Assembly (NCBI GenBank): GCA_038049695.1 | Contig: CP142451.1 | Span: 36,841,501-36,905,500 of the forward strand | Length of the DNA stretch: 64,000 nt | Source of the DNA: Cinnamomum chago | Lineage: Eukaryota > Streptophyta > Magnoliopsida > Laurales > Lauraceae | Direction: 5' to 3' | Shown: piece by piece, positions 12,520-25,454 of the stretch | How positions within the stretch are numbered: position 1 is the first letter of the stretch | Layout of the letters: each line of letters starts with the position of its first letter | The notes under the pieces: generated by a model | The model's input: only the letters and a program-made list of their open reading frames with translations | Told to the model about the DNA's origin: nothing | Databases searched by the model: none | Program-made: the position numbers and the translations under genes

Positions 12520-13402
12520 TGATAATTCTGGAGGGTTGATAATCACAAACCCTAACAGATAATAATAAAAAAACCCAACACAGATATAAATATGGAATAA
12601 AATGAAACAATAGCCTAAGTTATTCAATCAATCAATCAAGAAGATGGACACACGATATTTTATGTGGAAAACCCTGAATAGGGAAAAAATCACGGGACCT
12701 TGCACCGGTCCATAAAGATCAAGCACTATTAAAACAAAGGTTACAAGAGAAACTCACTACCCTTTACAGTTGAACTCAACCTAAGGACCACAGTGATTCT
12801 TTCCGACGACCACGCCGTTCACCTTCTCCAGCACTTCGATCTCCACGCCTTAAACAAGACGAATCAACTTAGAACATGGATGATGAATCTCCAGATGCAC
12901 AAAGCTTCAGCACATTAATCTCTCAAAATGACTCTCTGGAGGAAAATAATCTCTCTGAAAATAATCTAGGGTTTAGAACTATGAGAGATGAAATCTATAA
13001 TGAGGTTAAACCCTTAATTAAATAGGCTTTTGGAAACGTGTAGGAGAGATTAGGTTTGAATAGGATTGGAATAGAGGGCAGAAGAGGGAAGATCCTAAAA
13101 AACAGGTGAGATTCGTCGTTGTCCGATCGATCGGACTGACTTTTAACTGGGAACAAAACTAGTCTGAACGATCGGTCTAGGGGTCCGATCTATCGGTTTG
13201 ACTTTTAACTGAGAGCATTTCTGAGGCGATCGATCGGTCATGGGGTTCGATCGATCGGTGAGACTGATCTAATGAAATCTTCGTTATTTTCTGCGTCTTT
13301 TGATTTCTTCCAATCTAAAGTGGTCCATCTAAGAATATAAAATTACATTTAATCCCATGTTTTGTCCAACCAAATGAATTAGCCAACACTCAAAAACTAA
13401 CA
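12520..13402 (-). repeat. 3' LTR of element 2
   Basis: 883 bp, TGTTAG...ATTATCA on the minus strand. It has a block of ATCGATCGG-type palindromic motifs at about 13120-13265. Its partner at 23196-24031 is about 47 bp shorter, mainly because it lacks two stretches of about 20 bp within that block. Confidence 0.88.
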
Positions 13403-13416
13403 ATCTCTCCCTTTGG
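13403..13416 (-). other. Polypurine tract of element 2
   Basis: Minus strand reads CCAAAGGGAGAGAT immediately before the TGTTAG start of the 3' LTR. Confidence 0.82.
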
Positions 13417-13797
13417 CAATTCATGGACAAAAACATCTAATACATGAAGTCTACCCAGAAACTACCCCACAAAAAAAAATACTTCAAGAAAACCGTCATC
13501 CACTAGCCGATACCTGGAATACCTGTCACAACCAATCTTTGACAAAAGATCATGATTAAATAATATGAAAAGTAAGCACACATACATAAAACGTATGAAA
13601 ACTAAACTGAACCATTCTCCCCTTTTTTGGACATAAATTGACAAGGATGAAAAATTGTAAAAGAAGCCGAATTAGTCCATTAACTAAACAAAGAAAAAAC
13701 AAAATGAGGAAAGAAGAACCATCAGAAACAGAGAGGAAGTCTAGTTAACATATAGCAACAAAGATTAATGCGAGGACAAAAAGTTAGTTGCCATGCA

Positions 13798-14977
13798 CTA
13801 CTGAGGAGGAGGGAATCGACGAAGGAGAGAATCAAGTTTCTCCTCAATCCTGTTACTGCCAATTTGTAGTTGCCTCATCTTGGTAAACACTTCCTGAAAC
13901 TGAGAATCCATTTGATGTTCAAGTAATTCAATCTGAGTAGATTGATAAAAAAGACGGTTCTCAAACTCTTGAAGATACGTTGGCATATATGACGCAAATT
14001 GTTGATCAAATGGAGGAGGGACCGTGGCAGCTGCTTCACTTGGTTCCGGACCATCATCACCATTGTCATCGACATGGGAGGAGGGACCGCAGTAGCTGCT
14101 TCACCTGGTTACGGACCATCATCACCGCTGTCATCGAAATGGGAGGAGGACAAACTAATGGTGCGAAAAGTAATAGGGCCTCTCCCTTTTCACAATGCTA
14201 TCATTTGGCCCGACAGCAACCCCACTGGAGATAAGAATCCTGGTGAGAAGAGCCCCATATGGAAAAGAAGTAGTCGAAGCACCGAGAGGGGTGGACAGCA
14301 TATGCTTATAAATGGTAAGAGGAATATCAATGGACCTCCCTGTCCCAATCACATACAAAAGATAACCAGTTTCCATAATCACCTCAGATGTCCTTCCCTT
14401 AGGCTCAAGATTGAAGCAAACAAAAAGGTTTAACATACGGTAGGAGGGTGTAAGATATTTCTTCTTAAGAATTCCCTCGGGCCATACACGCCGCCGACCA
14501 CCAGTAAGAGTCGTGATAACAACACTCCAATCGGTGTTATCCACCGGATCCTCCATGTCATCCGAGTCTGGTTCAGGAGTGGGATAGACGGCATCAAGGC
14601 TCCTATCAATTTGAAGAGATTGACTGATGAAGTTGGGATCAACTTCAATAATCATCCCACGAACAAAAGATTTAAATGACTCTTGTCCAATATCATGGAT
14701 ATTGTTATAAAAATCTTGAACCAAAGACCCATAAGCAGTTGGGTCAAACACATAGAGGGAGTTTCATTCTCTTTCACGAAGCCAAGTACTGAAATCAATA
14801 TTCATCTGTGCCAAATGAACTGGACATTCTACAAGGACTTGTTTCTTTGAAAAAATATTCGCAAAAGATGTTTCTTTCACAAGACTCTGAAATATGTTGG
14901 AGTCAAAAAGGAGTGGCAGAAGAAGAACTACCGCGCTGACATGTCCTCTTGCGAGGTTGAGAAGCTTTGGGAGCCAT
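13798..14977 (-). pseudogene. Third ORF of element 2, plant transposon-protein-like
   Basis: Starts at 14977 with a basic, Ser-rich N-terminus (MAPKASQPRKRTCQRGSSSS), then has a stop/frameshift. A long open block (14751-14155) includes FDPTAYGSLVQDFYNNI, RRRVWPEGILKKKYLTPSYR and FPYGALLTRILISSGVAVG. After another frameshift it ends in a helical C-terminus (13986-13798, HQMDSQFQEVFTKMRQLQI). The pattern 'P-Y/F-G-x-L-I/L-T ... S-x-GV' and the C-terminal helix are shared with 3760-4907 in element 1. Location is between pol and the 3' LTR, where Sirevirus elements keep an additional ORF. Biochemical role is unknown; I see no convincing transmembrane segments, so calling it an envelope gene is not justified. 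Confidence 0.68.
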
Positions 14978-16026
14978 TGCCTTGGAGCAAAAGAGCAAAC
15001 ATTTGGTGTGCACTACAAAAATAGAATTATCCAACCTTCAACTTAGTAATGCACCATCCAAAAAGGATGAACAACGTGGATACCACATTATTATCTGCTC
15101 ACATACATCAATAGGACTAGGAAAAACAGAGTTTGCACAATCTTCCTCCCAACAACCACAAAGAAATCAACATACCAATCACCCAATACATCTACCACAA
15201 CCAAATAATAGCAAATAGAAGGAAATAGAATGAAAGAAAGAGATAAAGAGAATAGATACCTCGGAGAAAGCTTGAAATCCCAGTGGAAAAACCTTGAAAG
15301 AGAAAGGGGAAAATGGGTCTAGGGCTGAAGTTGTAAAAGAATGAGAGAAGAGGAAGGACAAAACACTAATAACTGGAAAGTCACACAGTCCGATCAATCG
15401 GTCTAGTAGGGCCGATCGATCGGACTTGGGCCAGAAAAGGAAAACGGGTCAAGAGGAGAGAAAAGAAAAATGCCAAAGGAAAATGCACAAACTCATATCA
15501 AAGTCAAAATGAATCCCTTATCGATCATACAACAAAGATTTTACCAAGCGTAAGTTTGTTAGTGAGAGTGAAATTTATTTTTTTTTTGAAATTTAGTCTG
15601 TGCTAGGATGAATGATAGAATCACACAAAACGGAATCAACTCCATTTGGCAATTTTTTTATATATTATTGTGCTCTTTGAGCTGCCCAAATAGATCCATC
15701 ATAGGTGACTTTCACACTAATAAATATGGTAGCCTTCTCTAATGAAACTTTTCAATCATATAGTAGCTATCACACATACTTGTAGGTAGTCCCGATCCTC
15801 CAGTAAAATATTAAAAGCCGTTTTTTTTTATGCCAGGAGAGAAGAACTGAATATATGCAATCAAACCATAACCATCAAAATGTGATGTTGTTTTTCAGTG
15901 CAAAAAAAAAAAATGAATCTCAAACTTGGCAAAAAATTCAATGAATCACAAGATTAGGGAGACACTAAAGAACAATGAATGAGAGTGAAACAAATTAAGG
16001 GTATGAGCAAATACCAAGTGACTTAC

Positions 16027-18079
16027 TGATAAGTCCAAAATATCACATATTTAAATAATTAATTCGTATAAATTTGTGGACTTAATTAAAATAAAATGCA
16101 TTGAATTCATAGATTTTCACAAAATCATGCAATTAGACTCTTTTGGTTGGATTTAAGTAAAAATCTCATAAAAATGCATGTCTTGGTGAAATTATCAAAT
16201 TCTACATTTTTTAGGCCCATGCATAGTGTAAGGACCCGATCCAAATTTGCCAAATGATTTGAGTTTTGACCATGTGATTGATCACAAGTGGACCCCACCC
16301 TGTTTGAGCACTTTCATTCACTATCATTAACTTAACTAGGTAATGCTGGTGGGATTTAATTTTATTGCATTTAGATAATTACCATGCATCATCATGTGTC
16401 CTGACTTATAATATTGGACCCATCACTTGCATTTAAGTCCGAGTAAACAGTATGCAAAAGTTGGGTTTTAAACATTGGATGATTATTAATTTAATAAATT
16501 TATACACTCTAGTGAACCATGCATGTTATGACCCACTCAGTGGGCCCATAGTAACACCACTATCATCATGTTTATAAATTGTCTTATGTGTAGGCCAAAA
16601 TATGACTGCAAGGGAGATGCATGTCCATAGATCATTCCAAGTCATTACAAGGCGTAGTGGGACCCATTCCTATTGCTAGTTTGAAAAAAAAAATCTCAAG
16701 ATGCAATTTTGAGAAATTTCAATAGAAATTGAAAGAAGGAGAACATCCAAGCCACCTCAAATTCACAAGATTTCAAGTCCAAGTGGGGCCATTTTCAACA
16801 AAGAATCAAGCCAAATCAAGGAGATTATAATGAGGCCCAAGTGAAAAGTTTCAAAATGATTGAAGAGTCCCAAACGGTTTTGTGCAACAACAAGAGATAA
16901 GGAACCCAATTTCAAGATCCAAAATTCAAGGAGTTCAAGTTAGAGAAATTTCAAAAAAAAAGAAAGAGGAACTCGTCCCATATCTCACGTGAATCACTCT
17001 CTTTTCCACCCCTATTTTTTTTCGCTTATCTCTTACCACAAGGGGAGACTCCATTCATTGGGTGGCCATCAACTTCTTTCCAATGATATCTCCCTCTCCC
17101 CCTAATTTCTCTCTCCCTTTCAATCTCTAACTCCCTCATCTCTATCTTTTCTCTCACACACAACGTCCCTCTCTCTTTCCCTATTACTTAGGCGCACAAC
17201 AACCCATCTTTCTGGGACATTGTGAGTTTTTTTCCTTCCTCTCTCTATCTTTTTTCTCACCTATCTCCACTCTATCTCACGTGCATCATTCTCTCTCCCA
17301 TTAATCTCTTTCCATTATTTCCCCCCCATCATCTACATCTCTCACTCACCTATTATACGAGGCCAAAGAAGAAAATTGATGTGTGAAGGAAGAAGAAGAA
17401 GGATGGAGGGGTATTTGCTAATTGTAATCTAAGGAGAAAGGGTGTAAGTTGATTTATTTTAATTGATTTTATGGGTGAACAATTTTAATTCAAAATTTGA
17501 TTTTCAATTTATTAATCTATTTTCTTTATTTATTTCTTTTTTATGCTTTATTTTTTAATGATATTTTGCATGCTTAAAGGCCGCTAAATACTGAAAATAA
17601 TCGAAGGAGACTAGAGTCTTTCTGAAATTTCTCAAATATTAATAAATCTGATTTTTCAGATTTTGAGTCCTTAATGAAATTGCCCATATTTTCAGTATTT
17701 AGAAAATAACTGAACCCTGACCCTTAGATTGCAAGGCTCTCATTCAATCTTGAATTTCAATTTAATTATTTCTGAATTTTTTTTTATCTCTCAAATTGGT
17801 TTTCTGATTATTTTTATGGTGGATGCAGTTTTTAGCATAGATCTATTAGATTAGGTCTCTAGTTTAGGATTTTTTTTAAATCGGGTTGTAATTAATTTTA
17901 TTCAGATCTGTGATTAATTTTTAATTAAAGTAAGATTTGTGATTTTTATAGATTTTTGATAGGCAAGTACTAATTTTCCAATAGGACAAGTACATCGCGA
18001 TCATTGGCTCCATGTGGATCGACCCGGTTTCACCGGTTATTACTACAATCGTGACGACCCTACACTTGAGGCACGATCA
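16027..18079. mobile_element. Solo LTR nested in element 2 (Gypsy-type by appearance)
   Basis: A 2053-bp unit starting TGATAAGTCC and ending CACGATCA, flanked by perfect CTTAC duplications (16022-16026 and 18080-18084). There is no coding capacity. It includes a pyrimidine-rich stretch at 16970-17360. The distal part, with ggatcgacccgg and ttattactac, resembles the end of large plant Gypsy LTRs. The TG...CA ends and TSD identify a recombined solo LTR. It is inserted at the last codons of the element 2 pol gene. Confidence 0.85.
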
Positions 18080-21000
18080 CTTACGGAGGGAGTCAAACCT
18101 AGTAGGGTCCAAAGGTTTTGTAAGGATATCAGCTAGTTGATTTTCCGTAGGAATATGCTCTAAGCTTATGATTTTCTCTTCAACCAAATCTTTAATAAAA
18201 TGATGCCTTATGTCTATGTGTTTGGTTCTAGAATGTTATACTGGGTTTTTATAAATGTCAATAGCAGTTTTATTATCACAATAAACTACCATTATGGTTT
18301 GTGCCATAATCAAATAACATTTGTTTCATCCATAACAATTGTGTGCAACAGCTTCCAGCCGCGATGTATTCTGACTTAGTTGTAGATAAGGAGGTGGAAG
18401 TTTGTTTCTTGTTGTGCCATGCAACCAAATTATTGCCAATAAGAAAATAGCCACCAGAGGTGCTTTTTCGATCATCTACACAACTTGCCCAGTCAGTAAC
18501 GGAGAAACCCACAACATTCATGTTGGTATCTCTTGAAAACCATATTCCAAAACCTGTGGTGCCACTAACATATTTTATAATCATCTTCACAACTTGGACA
18601 TGCGATTCCTTAGGTCTTGACTGATATCTAGCGCAAACACAAACACTGAAGGAGATGTCTGGTCGACTAGCGGTTAGGTACAACAGACTTCCTATCATGC
18701 TTCGATACAGTCTTTCATCAAAGTCTTTCCCAGAAGAGTCTAAGCTCAACTTTACAGTGGTGCTCATAGGAGTACTGGAGTGCTTAGCAGAGTTCATCCC
18801 AAATTTCTTCAAAATATTTTGAGCATATTTGGATTGAGAAAGCAATATCTCATTCTCGCATTGTTTGATTTGTAGACCTAAGAAGAAAGATAATTCTCCA
18901 ACCATGCTCATTTCAAATTCTTGTGACATACATGTGCCAAAGGATTTAGCTAAACTTTCAGATGTGGATCCGAAAACAATATCATCCACATAAACTTGAG
19001 CAATGAGGATATTGTTTTTATCTCTCTTGATAAATAAGGTTTTATCCACACTGCCCCTTTTGAATGAGTTTTCTAGTAGGAAGGTAGTCAGTCTTTCATA
19101 TCATGCTCGAGGAGCCTGCTTCAAACCATACAAGGCTTTGTTCAATTTAAATACATGATCAAGGCTATGAGGGTCTTGGAAACCTTTAGGTTGTTCAACA
19201 TACACCTCCTCATTCAAAAATCCATTCAAGAAAGCACTCTTGCCATCCATCTGATATAACTTGATTTTCAAGGAACAAGCTACTGCTAATAAAATGCGGA
19301 TGGACTCAAGACGAGCAACAGGAGCAAATGTTTCATCAAAATCTATTCCATCCACCTGTGTGTAGCCCTGAGCAACTAGTCTAGCCTTGTTTCTAATGAC
19401 TTGTCCAAGTTCATCGGTTTTGTTTTTTAAAATCCATTTTGTCCCGATGACGTGTGTTTTTAGGCCTTGGAACTAGTTTTCAAACTTTGTTACGCTCAAA
19501 TTGACCTAACTCCTCATGCATGGCATTAATCCAGGAGTCATCAATAAGCGCTTCATTTATATTTTTGGGTTCAAGAGAGGAAACATAACACAAAAAATTT
19601 ACCTCATTTTTTACTTGCTGACGAGTTTTTAATGGAGCATGAATATCACCAATGGCTTTGTCAAGAGGATGATCTTTGATTACCTGACCTTTTTGGGATC
19701 TAGGATGTACTTCCTTGCTTTGAGAAGGTTGATGACTTGGTGTTCTTTGACCAGAACATTTTAATTTCAGTCCAGACCCTTCACTTTCAGATTCTGATTC
19801 TGTATCAGGAATAACAGCTTCTTGATCCGGTGTTACTAGATCTAGTGGTTCCTTATTTTGGTTTCCGTCTTGCTCAACCTGCGGAGAAGAACTAAGAGTT
19901 AGTGGGAATTCATCTTCATCATCAAAAAAAATAAGAAGGTCCAACGTCATCTACAATGACATTGATAGACTCCATAACTGTTGAAGTACGCAAATGAAAC
20001 ACCATGTAGGCTTTGCTATTTAAAGAATACCCAAGAAAAATCCCTTCATCACTTCGGGAGTCAAATTTTCCAAGATGCTCTCTGTCTTTCAAGATGTAAC
20101 ACTTACTCCTGAATGTTTTGAAGTATTTAACTGTAGGTTTTCTACCATTCCATAGTTCATAGGGTGTATTCTTTGTGCTTACCCTGATGTAGACTCGATT
20201 GATCACATAGACAACAGTGTTTACTGCCTCTGCCCAAAACTTTTGTGGCACGTTCTTACTATGGATCATGACTTGAGCCATTTCTTGTACAACCCGATTT
20301 TTTCTTTCAACAACTCCATTTTGTTGAGGAGTTTTAGGGGCAGAGAACTCATGTTTTATTCCATTCTCAGTACAAAAGGAGTTAAAAGAGGAGTTCTGAA
20401 ACTCAGTGCCATGATCAGATATGATTCTTGCAATTCCACCAAACTGTTCGCCCTTATCTGTAAGAAGTTGAAGTCATAAGCAATGGAATACATCAAAGGT
20501 TTTAGATTTATCTCTAAGAAAGTGAACCCAAGTAAATCTAGAGAAATCATCAACAGTGAGAAAAATGTACTTTTTCCACCAATACTTTCAGATATTGAAG
20601 GACCCATAAGATCCATATGAAGTAACTCTAGTGGTCTTTTGGTAGTAAGCATATCCAATTTCTTATGTGGTGATCTAATTTGTTTCCCTAATTGGCTAGG
20701 GCCACACACATGGTTTTGAGGTTTTTGAAGTTTAGGGAGTCCTTGAACCAATTCTTGCTTAGAAAGTTTTTCAAATCAGAATGATTAATGCGACCTAGCC
20801 TTTGATGCCAAAGGTCAACATTATTAATAGTAGCAGAATTGCAGTTCAAGACATTTTCATTAACAACCACATAGCAATTATTGGAATTCTTTTTACCAGA
20901 AAGAACATGTTTTCCATGACTGTCTACAATTGAGCAAGCATTTAGAGAAAAATGAACCTCATTACCAGACTCACAGAATTGACTGATACTTAGCAAGTTT

Positions 21001-23135
21001 GCCTTAAGGCCATCAACCAGAAAAACATTATTGATAGTTGACATACCTGATATGTTGACAGATCCTTTACCAATGACTTTTGATTTGCTTCCATCTCCAA
21101 ATTGAACATTACCACCATGATGACTTTCAAGAGATGTGAAAAGAGACTTATCCCTTGACATGTGTCTAGAGCACCCGCTGTCAAAATACCATACATGTGA
21201 ACTTTGTGCTTTAAGTGCAGTTAGAACCACATTACAGCAAAGATCAGTTTTGCGTACCCAAATGGATTTTTGTTTGACCTTATAAGGGGTCAAATTGATC
21301 TTCCTTCTTTCATTGCAAAGTTTGTTACGCAGTCTATTGCAATGAGGCCTAATATGTCCAATGACTCCACAAAAATGACAAGTCGAGACAAATTTACGGT
21401 GAGGCATGTATTTTTTTAGGTTGGAATTCACATGTTTAGGATGATAAATAGCAGGTTCAATAGCAAACAACGTATTACCCTGAACAAATTTACCTGGGTT
21501 TTTAGAGGAGGGTGCACCATAGTCAAATCCAAGGCCATACTTGCTGCTAGATATGATTTGCGCGCCCAAAATTTCATCAAGTTTCTTTGACGCTGTGTTC
21601 ATCCGATTAAGATCAGCTTTGGTAGAGACCAATTCAGAAGTAGTTATCTTGAGTTTTTCAGAAATGCTAGCTTTTTCTGCTTTTCAGGAATCCAATTCTT
21701 TCTTTAGGATTAGTATTTCCTTGTCAGCTTGAACAAAGTGCTCATGTAGTAAGTCAAGTTCATTCCCTACAGAAATCAGCTTGTTAGAAAGAATTATACA
21801 CCATGATTCAAGTTGAGATACTTTACCTTGAGCTTCATCGAATTCAGTTTTAAGAACAAGATTTTCTTTTTCAACTGTCTTCCATTTTCCTTTCAGAATG
21901 TCATTCAATTGAGTCATCCTTCTTGAGTGTTTAAGGAGACTATGATATGCTTCTACTAAATCCTGCTCATTATCTGACAAAGAATTAAGTTCCTCTGAAA
22001 TAATTTCATCAAATTTTTTCACACCTTCCTGCAAAAAGGAATCGTTAGATCTTGCCATAAAAGCCATAAACTTTCCATGTTCAGGTGATGATAATTCAGG
22101 TTCAGTATCATTGCAATCTTGATCTGAATCATCATCCCACGTGACATTTAAAACCTTTCCTTGAGTTCTGAAGGTTCTATTGACACATTGAGATGCATAG
22201 TGACCAAAACCTTTGCATTCATAACAGTGAGTACTCTTGGGAGGGATTTTGGACACATTTTTCTCCGAGTTTTGACCAGTATTGGATTTAAAAGAAGAAG
22301 AGGGCCTATTATGTCCTTTTTTAGAAGAATTTTTAAAATTATTTTTAAATTCCTTTTTATCATCTTTAAAAAAAAATTAACTTTTTAACAAAGAGAGCAT
22401 CAAGGTCTGGGTCTTCTGTCTTTTTTTCGGAGTCATTGTCATGTTCTAGATGAGACTTCAAAGCCATTCCTTTAGTTTTCTTTGTTTTTCTGAAATTGGC
22501 TTCAAAGGTTTGCATATTTCCAACTAACTGATCAACTTTGATCAAATCCAAATTGCTGGACTCCTCAATAGTTACTACTTTTGGGTCAAATCTCTCAGGA
22601 AGAGATCTTAAATTTGTTTTTTTAAATTTTGTGTTCAGGAATGATTTTACCCAAGTAGAAACTAGAATTCACAATAGTGGATAATTTATCATTGAAATCA
22701 TCAAAAACTTCATTTTCATCCATTTTCAGATTTTCAAAAGCAGTAGCCAAACTTTGAGGTTTGGCTTGTTTAACTTTGAGGGTGCGCGCCTTCATAAACA
22801 GTTTCTAATATATCCCATGCTTCCTTAGCAAGTTTGCAAATAGATATTCGACGAAATTCGGAAGGAGAAACGGCATTAAAAATGGCATTTAAAGCTTTAT
22901 TGTTATAATTAAAGGCTTGTTTATCCTCCTTGGTCCATTGAGGCATGGGTTTTTCAATGATCTTGTTGCCATCAGTTATGACAGTAGGCTTGGTGTAACC
23001 AAATTCCACACAGTTCCAGACATCCACATCTATGGATTGAAGGAAAGCAGTCATTCGTACTTTCCAATAATGGTAATTAGATCCATCCAAAAGAGGGGGT
23101 TTGGAAATAGAAGATCCGTCTCTTATAATGTCCAT
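18077..23135 (-). pseudogene. gag-pol polyprotein of element 2 (Copia)
   Basis: Minus-strand coding sequence broken by several frameshifts. In order: Gag from 23135 with the UBN2-like start (LLDGSNYHYWKVRMTAFLQ); CCHC knuckle CYECKGFGHYASQC and coiled coil (22256-21684); GLGFDYG plus second knuckle CHFCGVIGHIRPHC (about 21400-21340); protease region with FDSGCSRHM (about 21170); GAG-pre-integrase WHQRLGRINHSDL; integrase with LLHMDLMGP and FWAEAVNTVVYVINR; RT with [27 protein letters not shown] and YVDD (at about 18990); RNase H with TKSEYIAAGS and, after a stop at about 18230, QLADILTKPLDP. The current terminator TGA (18077-18079) is supplied by the inserted solo LTR. The element cannot make an intact polyprotein. 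Confidence 0.88.
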
Positions 23136-23181
23136 ATCAGAAAATCTATGAAGAACTCACACAACAAGTTGGTGTGAACCC

Positions 23182-23193
23182 GCTCTGATACCA
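23182..23193 (-). other. Primer-binding site of element 2 (initiator tRNA-Met)
   Basis: Minus strand reads TGGTATCAGAGC, a full 12-nt complement to the 3' end of initiator tRNA-Met, 2 nt inside the 5' LTR. Confidence 0.92.
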
Positions 23194-23195
23194 AG

Positions 23196-24031
23196 TGATA
23201 ATTCTGGAGGGTTGATAATCACAAACCCTAACAGATAATAATAAAAAACCCAACACGGATATAAATATGGAATAAAATGAAACAATAACCTAAGTTATTC
23301 AATCAATCAATCAAGAAGATGGACACACGATATTTTACGTGGAAAACCCTGAATAAGGAAAAAACCACGGGACCTCGCACCAGTCCATAAAGATCAAGCA
23401 ATATTAAAACAAAGGTTACAAGAGAAACTCATTACCTTTTACAGTTGAACTCAACCTAAGGACTACAATGATTCTTGTCGACGACCACACCGTTCACTTT
23501 CTCTAGCACTTCGATCTCCACGCCTTAAACAAGACGAATCAAGCTAGAACGTGGATGATGAATCTCCAGATGCACAAAGCTTCAGCACATTAATCTCTCA
23601 AAAGGACTCTCTAGAGGAAAGTAATCTCTCTGAAAATAATCTAGGATTTAGAACTATGAGAGATGAAATCTATAATGAGGTTAAACCCTTAAATAGGCTT
23701 TTGGAAACGTGTAGGAGAGATTAGGTTTGAATAGGATTGGAATAGAGGGCAGAAAAGGGAAGATCCTAAAAAACAGGTGAGATTCGCCGCTATCCGATCG
23801 ATCGGACTGACTTTTAACTGGGAACAAAACTGGTCCGATCAATCAGTCTGACTTTTAACTGAGAGCATTTCCGAGGTGATCGATCGGTCAGACTGATCTG
23901 ATGAAATCTTCGTTGTTTTCTGCGTCTTTTGATTTCTTCAAATCTGAAGTGGTCCATCTAAGAATATAAAATTACATTTAATCCCATGTTTTGTCCAACC
24001 AAATGAATTAGCCAACACTTAAAAACTGACA
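23196..24031 (-). repeat. 5' LTR of element 2
   Basis: 836 bp, TGTCAG...ATTATCA on the minus strand. It matches 12520-13402 apart from point changes and deletions inside the ATCGATCGG motif block (about 23790-23900). Confidence 0.88.
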
Positions 24032-24036
24032 TAAGG

Positions 24037-25249
24037 AATTAGAGAAACTGCCATAGTAGGATGGAAAGAAAATATTTTGGAAATTTTAAAGGACATAAAA
24101 AATATTAATTCATTCTTCAAATTAACCGTACTTCAAAATCCTAATCGACACATCATTAAGTTTTTGTCTTTGTAAGTCTCTCCAAACGCATTACACTGCA
24201 AAAGCAAAATCCAAAGTGCCAAAGTCTACTGGAACAGAACAATCCAGTCTGGATTTGTACATATGGGCAATTAACTCATGAATCCAATAGCAGAAAATCA
24301 TGACCCATAAATGAACAGACAAAAAAAAAGGCATCAAATCAAACCCAATGATCATCAAAGAAAGAAAACCCAAGAAAAATGAGGATGTGATAAGACATCA
24401 AATCCAACGAAAACAGAGAGAGAATGGGGAAAGATATGAATTACAGGAAACAGTGCAAGAGATGCAGGAACAGCCATGTGCATATCTCAAAGAATCGAAG
24501 AGATTAGAGAGCGCAGTGTTGTCTGTCCATTGTCATAATATTGTGGATGAGTTGGGGGATGTGAAAAGAGTTGAAACTGATAAAATTAAGAGGTCAGAAT
24601 GGAGAGGGAAGATGAAGAGGAAGAGTCTATGGGCGTTTCCTTTATTCATTGTTCTTCAAACCAACGGAAACAACTTCGTCTATTAAGAGGCAGTTATTCA
24701 CATGTGGATTCATAACTATTGATGGCTGATATTAGAAGGGGCTGTATTAATGACTGATATTAGTACACAGTCAAACAGAATTAGAGAAGGTCAAAATCAA
24801 ATTTGAAATTTGCAAGAAATTGGCAATCAAATCCATTTCGCTTCATATATATATAATTGGAATACTTGCAATTTAAAAGTGGAGACTGGCCCAAAGGTGC
24901 CATCATCATTCAAGCAATTTTTAAATCATAATAGGTTAGTTTTTATCTATGGTTGATTTGGTTTGGGTTGTATAACTACAAGTATAAGACCTACAAAGTT
25001 GCTTTCATACTATGGCATTAGGCCAATGGATGGAAGGGCTTCATCTACTCACTTGATCAACTTTATGCAACAAATAATTCTTGAAATGTTTCTTCCATGT
25101 GAACTCAAAGCATTGAAGTAAATTGAGTATAATTTCCTACTCAGCATTGACTCTTACTAACTGACATAGACATCTATTGAGCAGATTGACTCTCACTAGG
25201 CCAAATTTCTTGGATATAAGATGGTAGAACTTTTACTGATATTGGGATG
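24037..25249. other. Right flank of element 2, no confident gene
   Basis: Single-copy-looking sequence. A plus-strand ORF of 112 codons at 24348-24686 has no recognisable domain. The minus strand has a TTTTGCAG acceptor-like site at about 24200 followed by a short open stretch, which might be the upstream part of the gene hinted at in 9214-12514. Nothing firm. Confidence 0.3.
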
Positions 25250-25257
25250 CCTAAATC

Positions 25258-25446
25258 CAGGGGTGAACCCAGGTTCAACTGCCTTGGGGCTGAAGCCCCC
25301 ATCCATTTGTATGAAAAGTTTAAAAATTTTAAAACCCCGTTGCAATTTCTTTAAATTAATATTTTTTTTCTTTTACATTTGATCCTTTCTCTAATATTTC
25401 TTCTACATGAAGCCCCTTCAAGTTGGATTTCTTGGGTCCACCCTTG
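25258..25446. mobile_element. hAT-type MITE with perfect 8-bp TSD
   Basis: A 189-bp element with imperfect terminal inverted repeats of about 16 bp (CAGGGGTGAACCCAGG and, reversed, CAAGGGTGGACCCAAG). It is flanked by identical 8-bp direct repeats CCTAAATC (25250-25257 and 25447-25454). The 8-bp TSD and CAGGG ends fit non-autonomous hAT elements. Confidence 0.85.
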
Positions 25447-25454
25447 CCTAAATC

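Larger units (their letters stand above)
12520..24031 (-). mobile_element. Sirevirus-like Ty1/Copia retrotransposon, full structure but decayed (element 2)
   Basis: An 11.5-kb minus-strand element: 5' LTR 23196-24031, PBS, gag-pol 23135-18077 with several frameshifts, third ORF 14977-13798, PPT, 3' LTR 12520-13402. The flanks gaagg (12515-12519) and taagg (24032-24036) match at four of five bases, probably a mutated 5-bp TSD. A solo LTR of another family (16027-18079) is nested at the 3' end of pol. Gag domain order, the YVDD RT, the iMet PBS and an extra ORF downstream of pol together suggest the Sirevirus lineage. Confidence 0.85.

Noticed and set aside
13798-14977. Calling the third ORF an envelope gene
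   Set aside because: No signal peptide or transmembrane helix is evident; only its position recalls an env-like ORF.
24348-24686. 112-codon plus-strand ORF
   Set aside because: No domain, no homologue recognised, and no evidence of splicing or coding bias; left as unassigned sequence.
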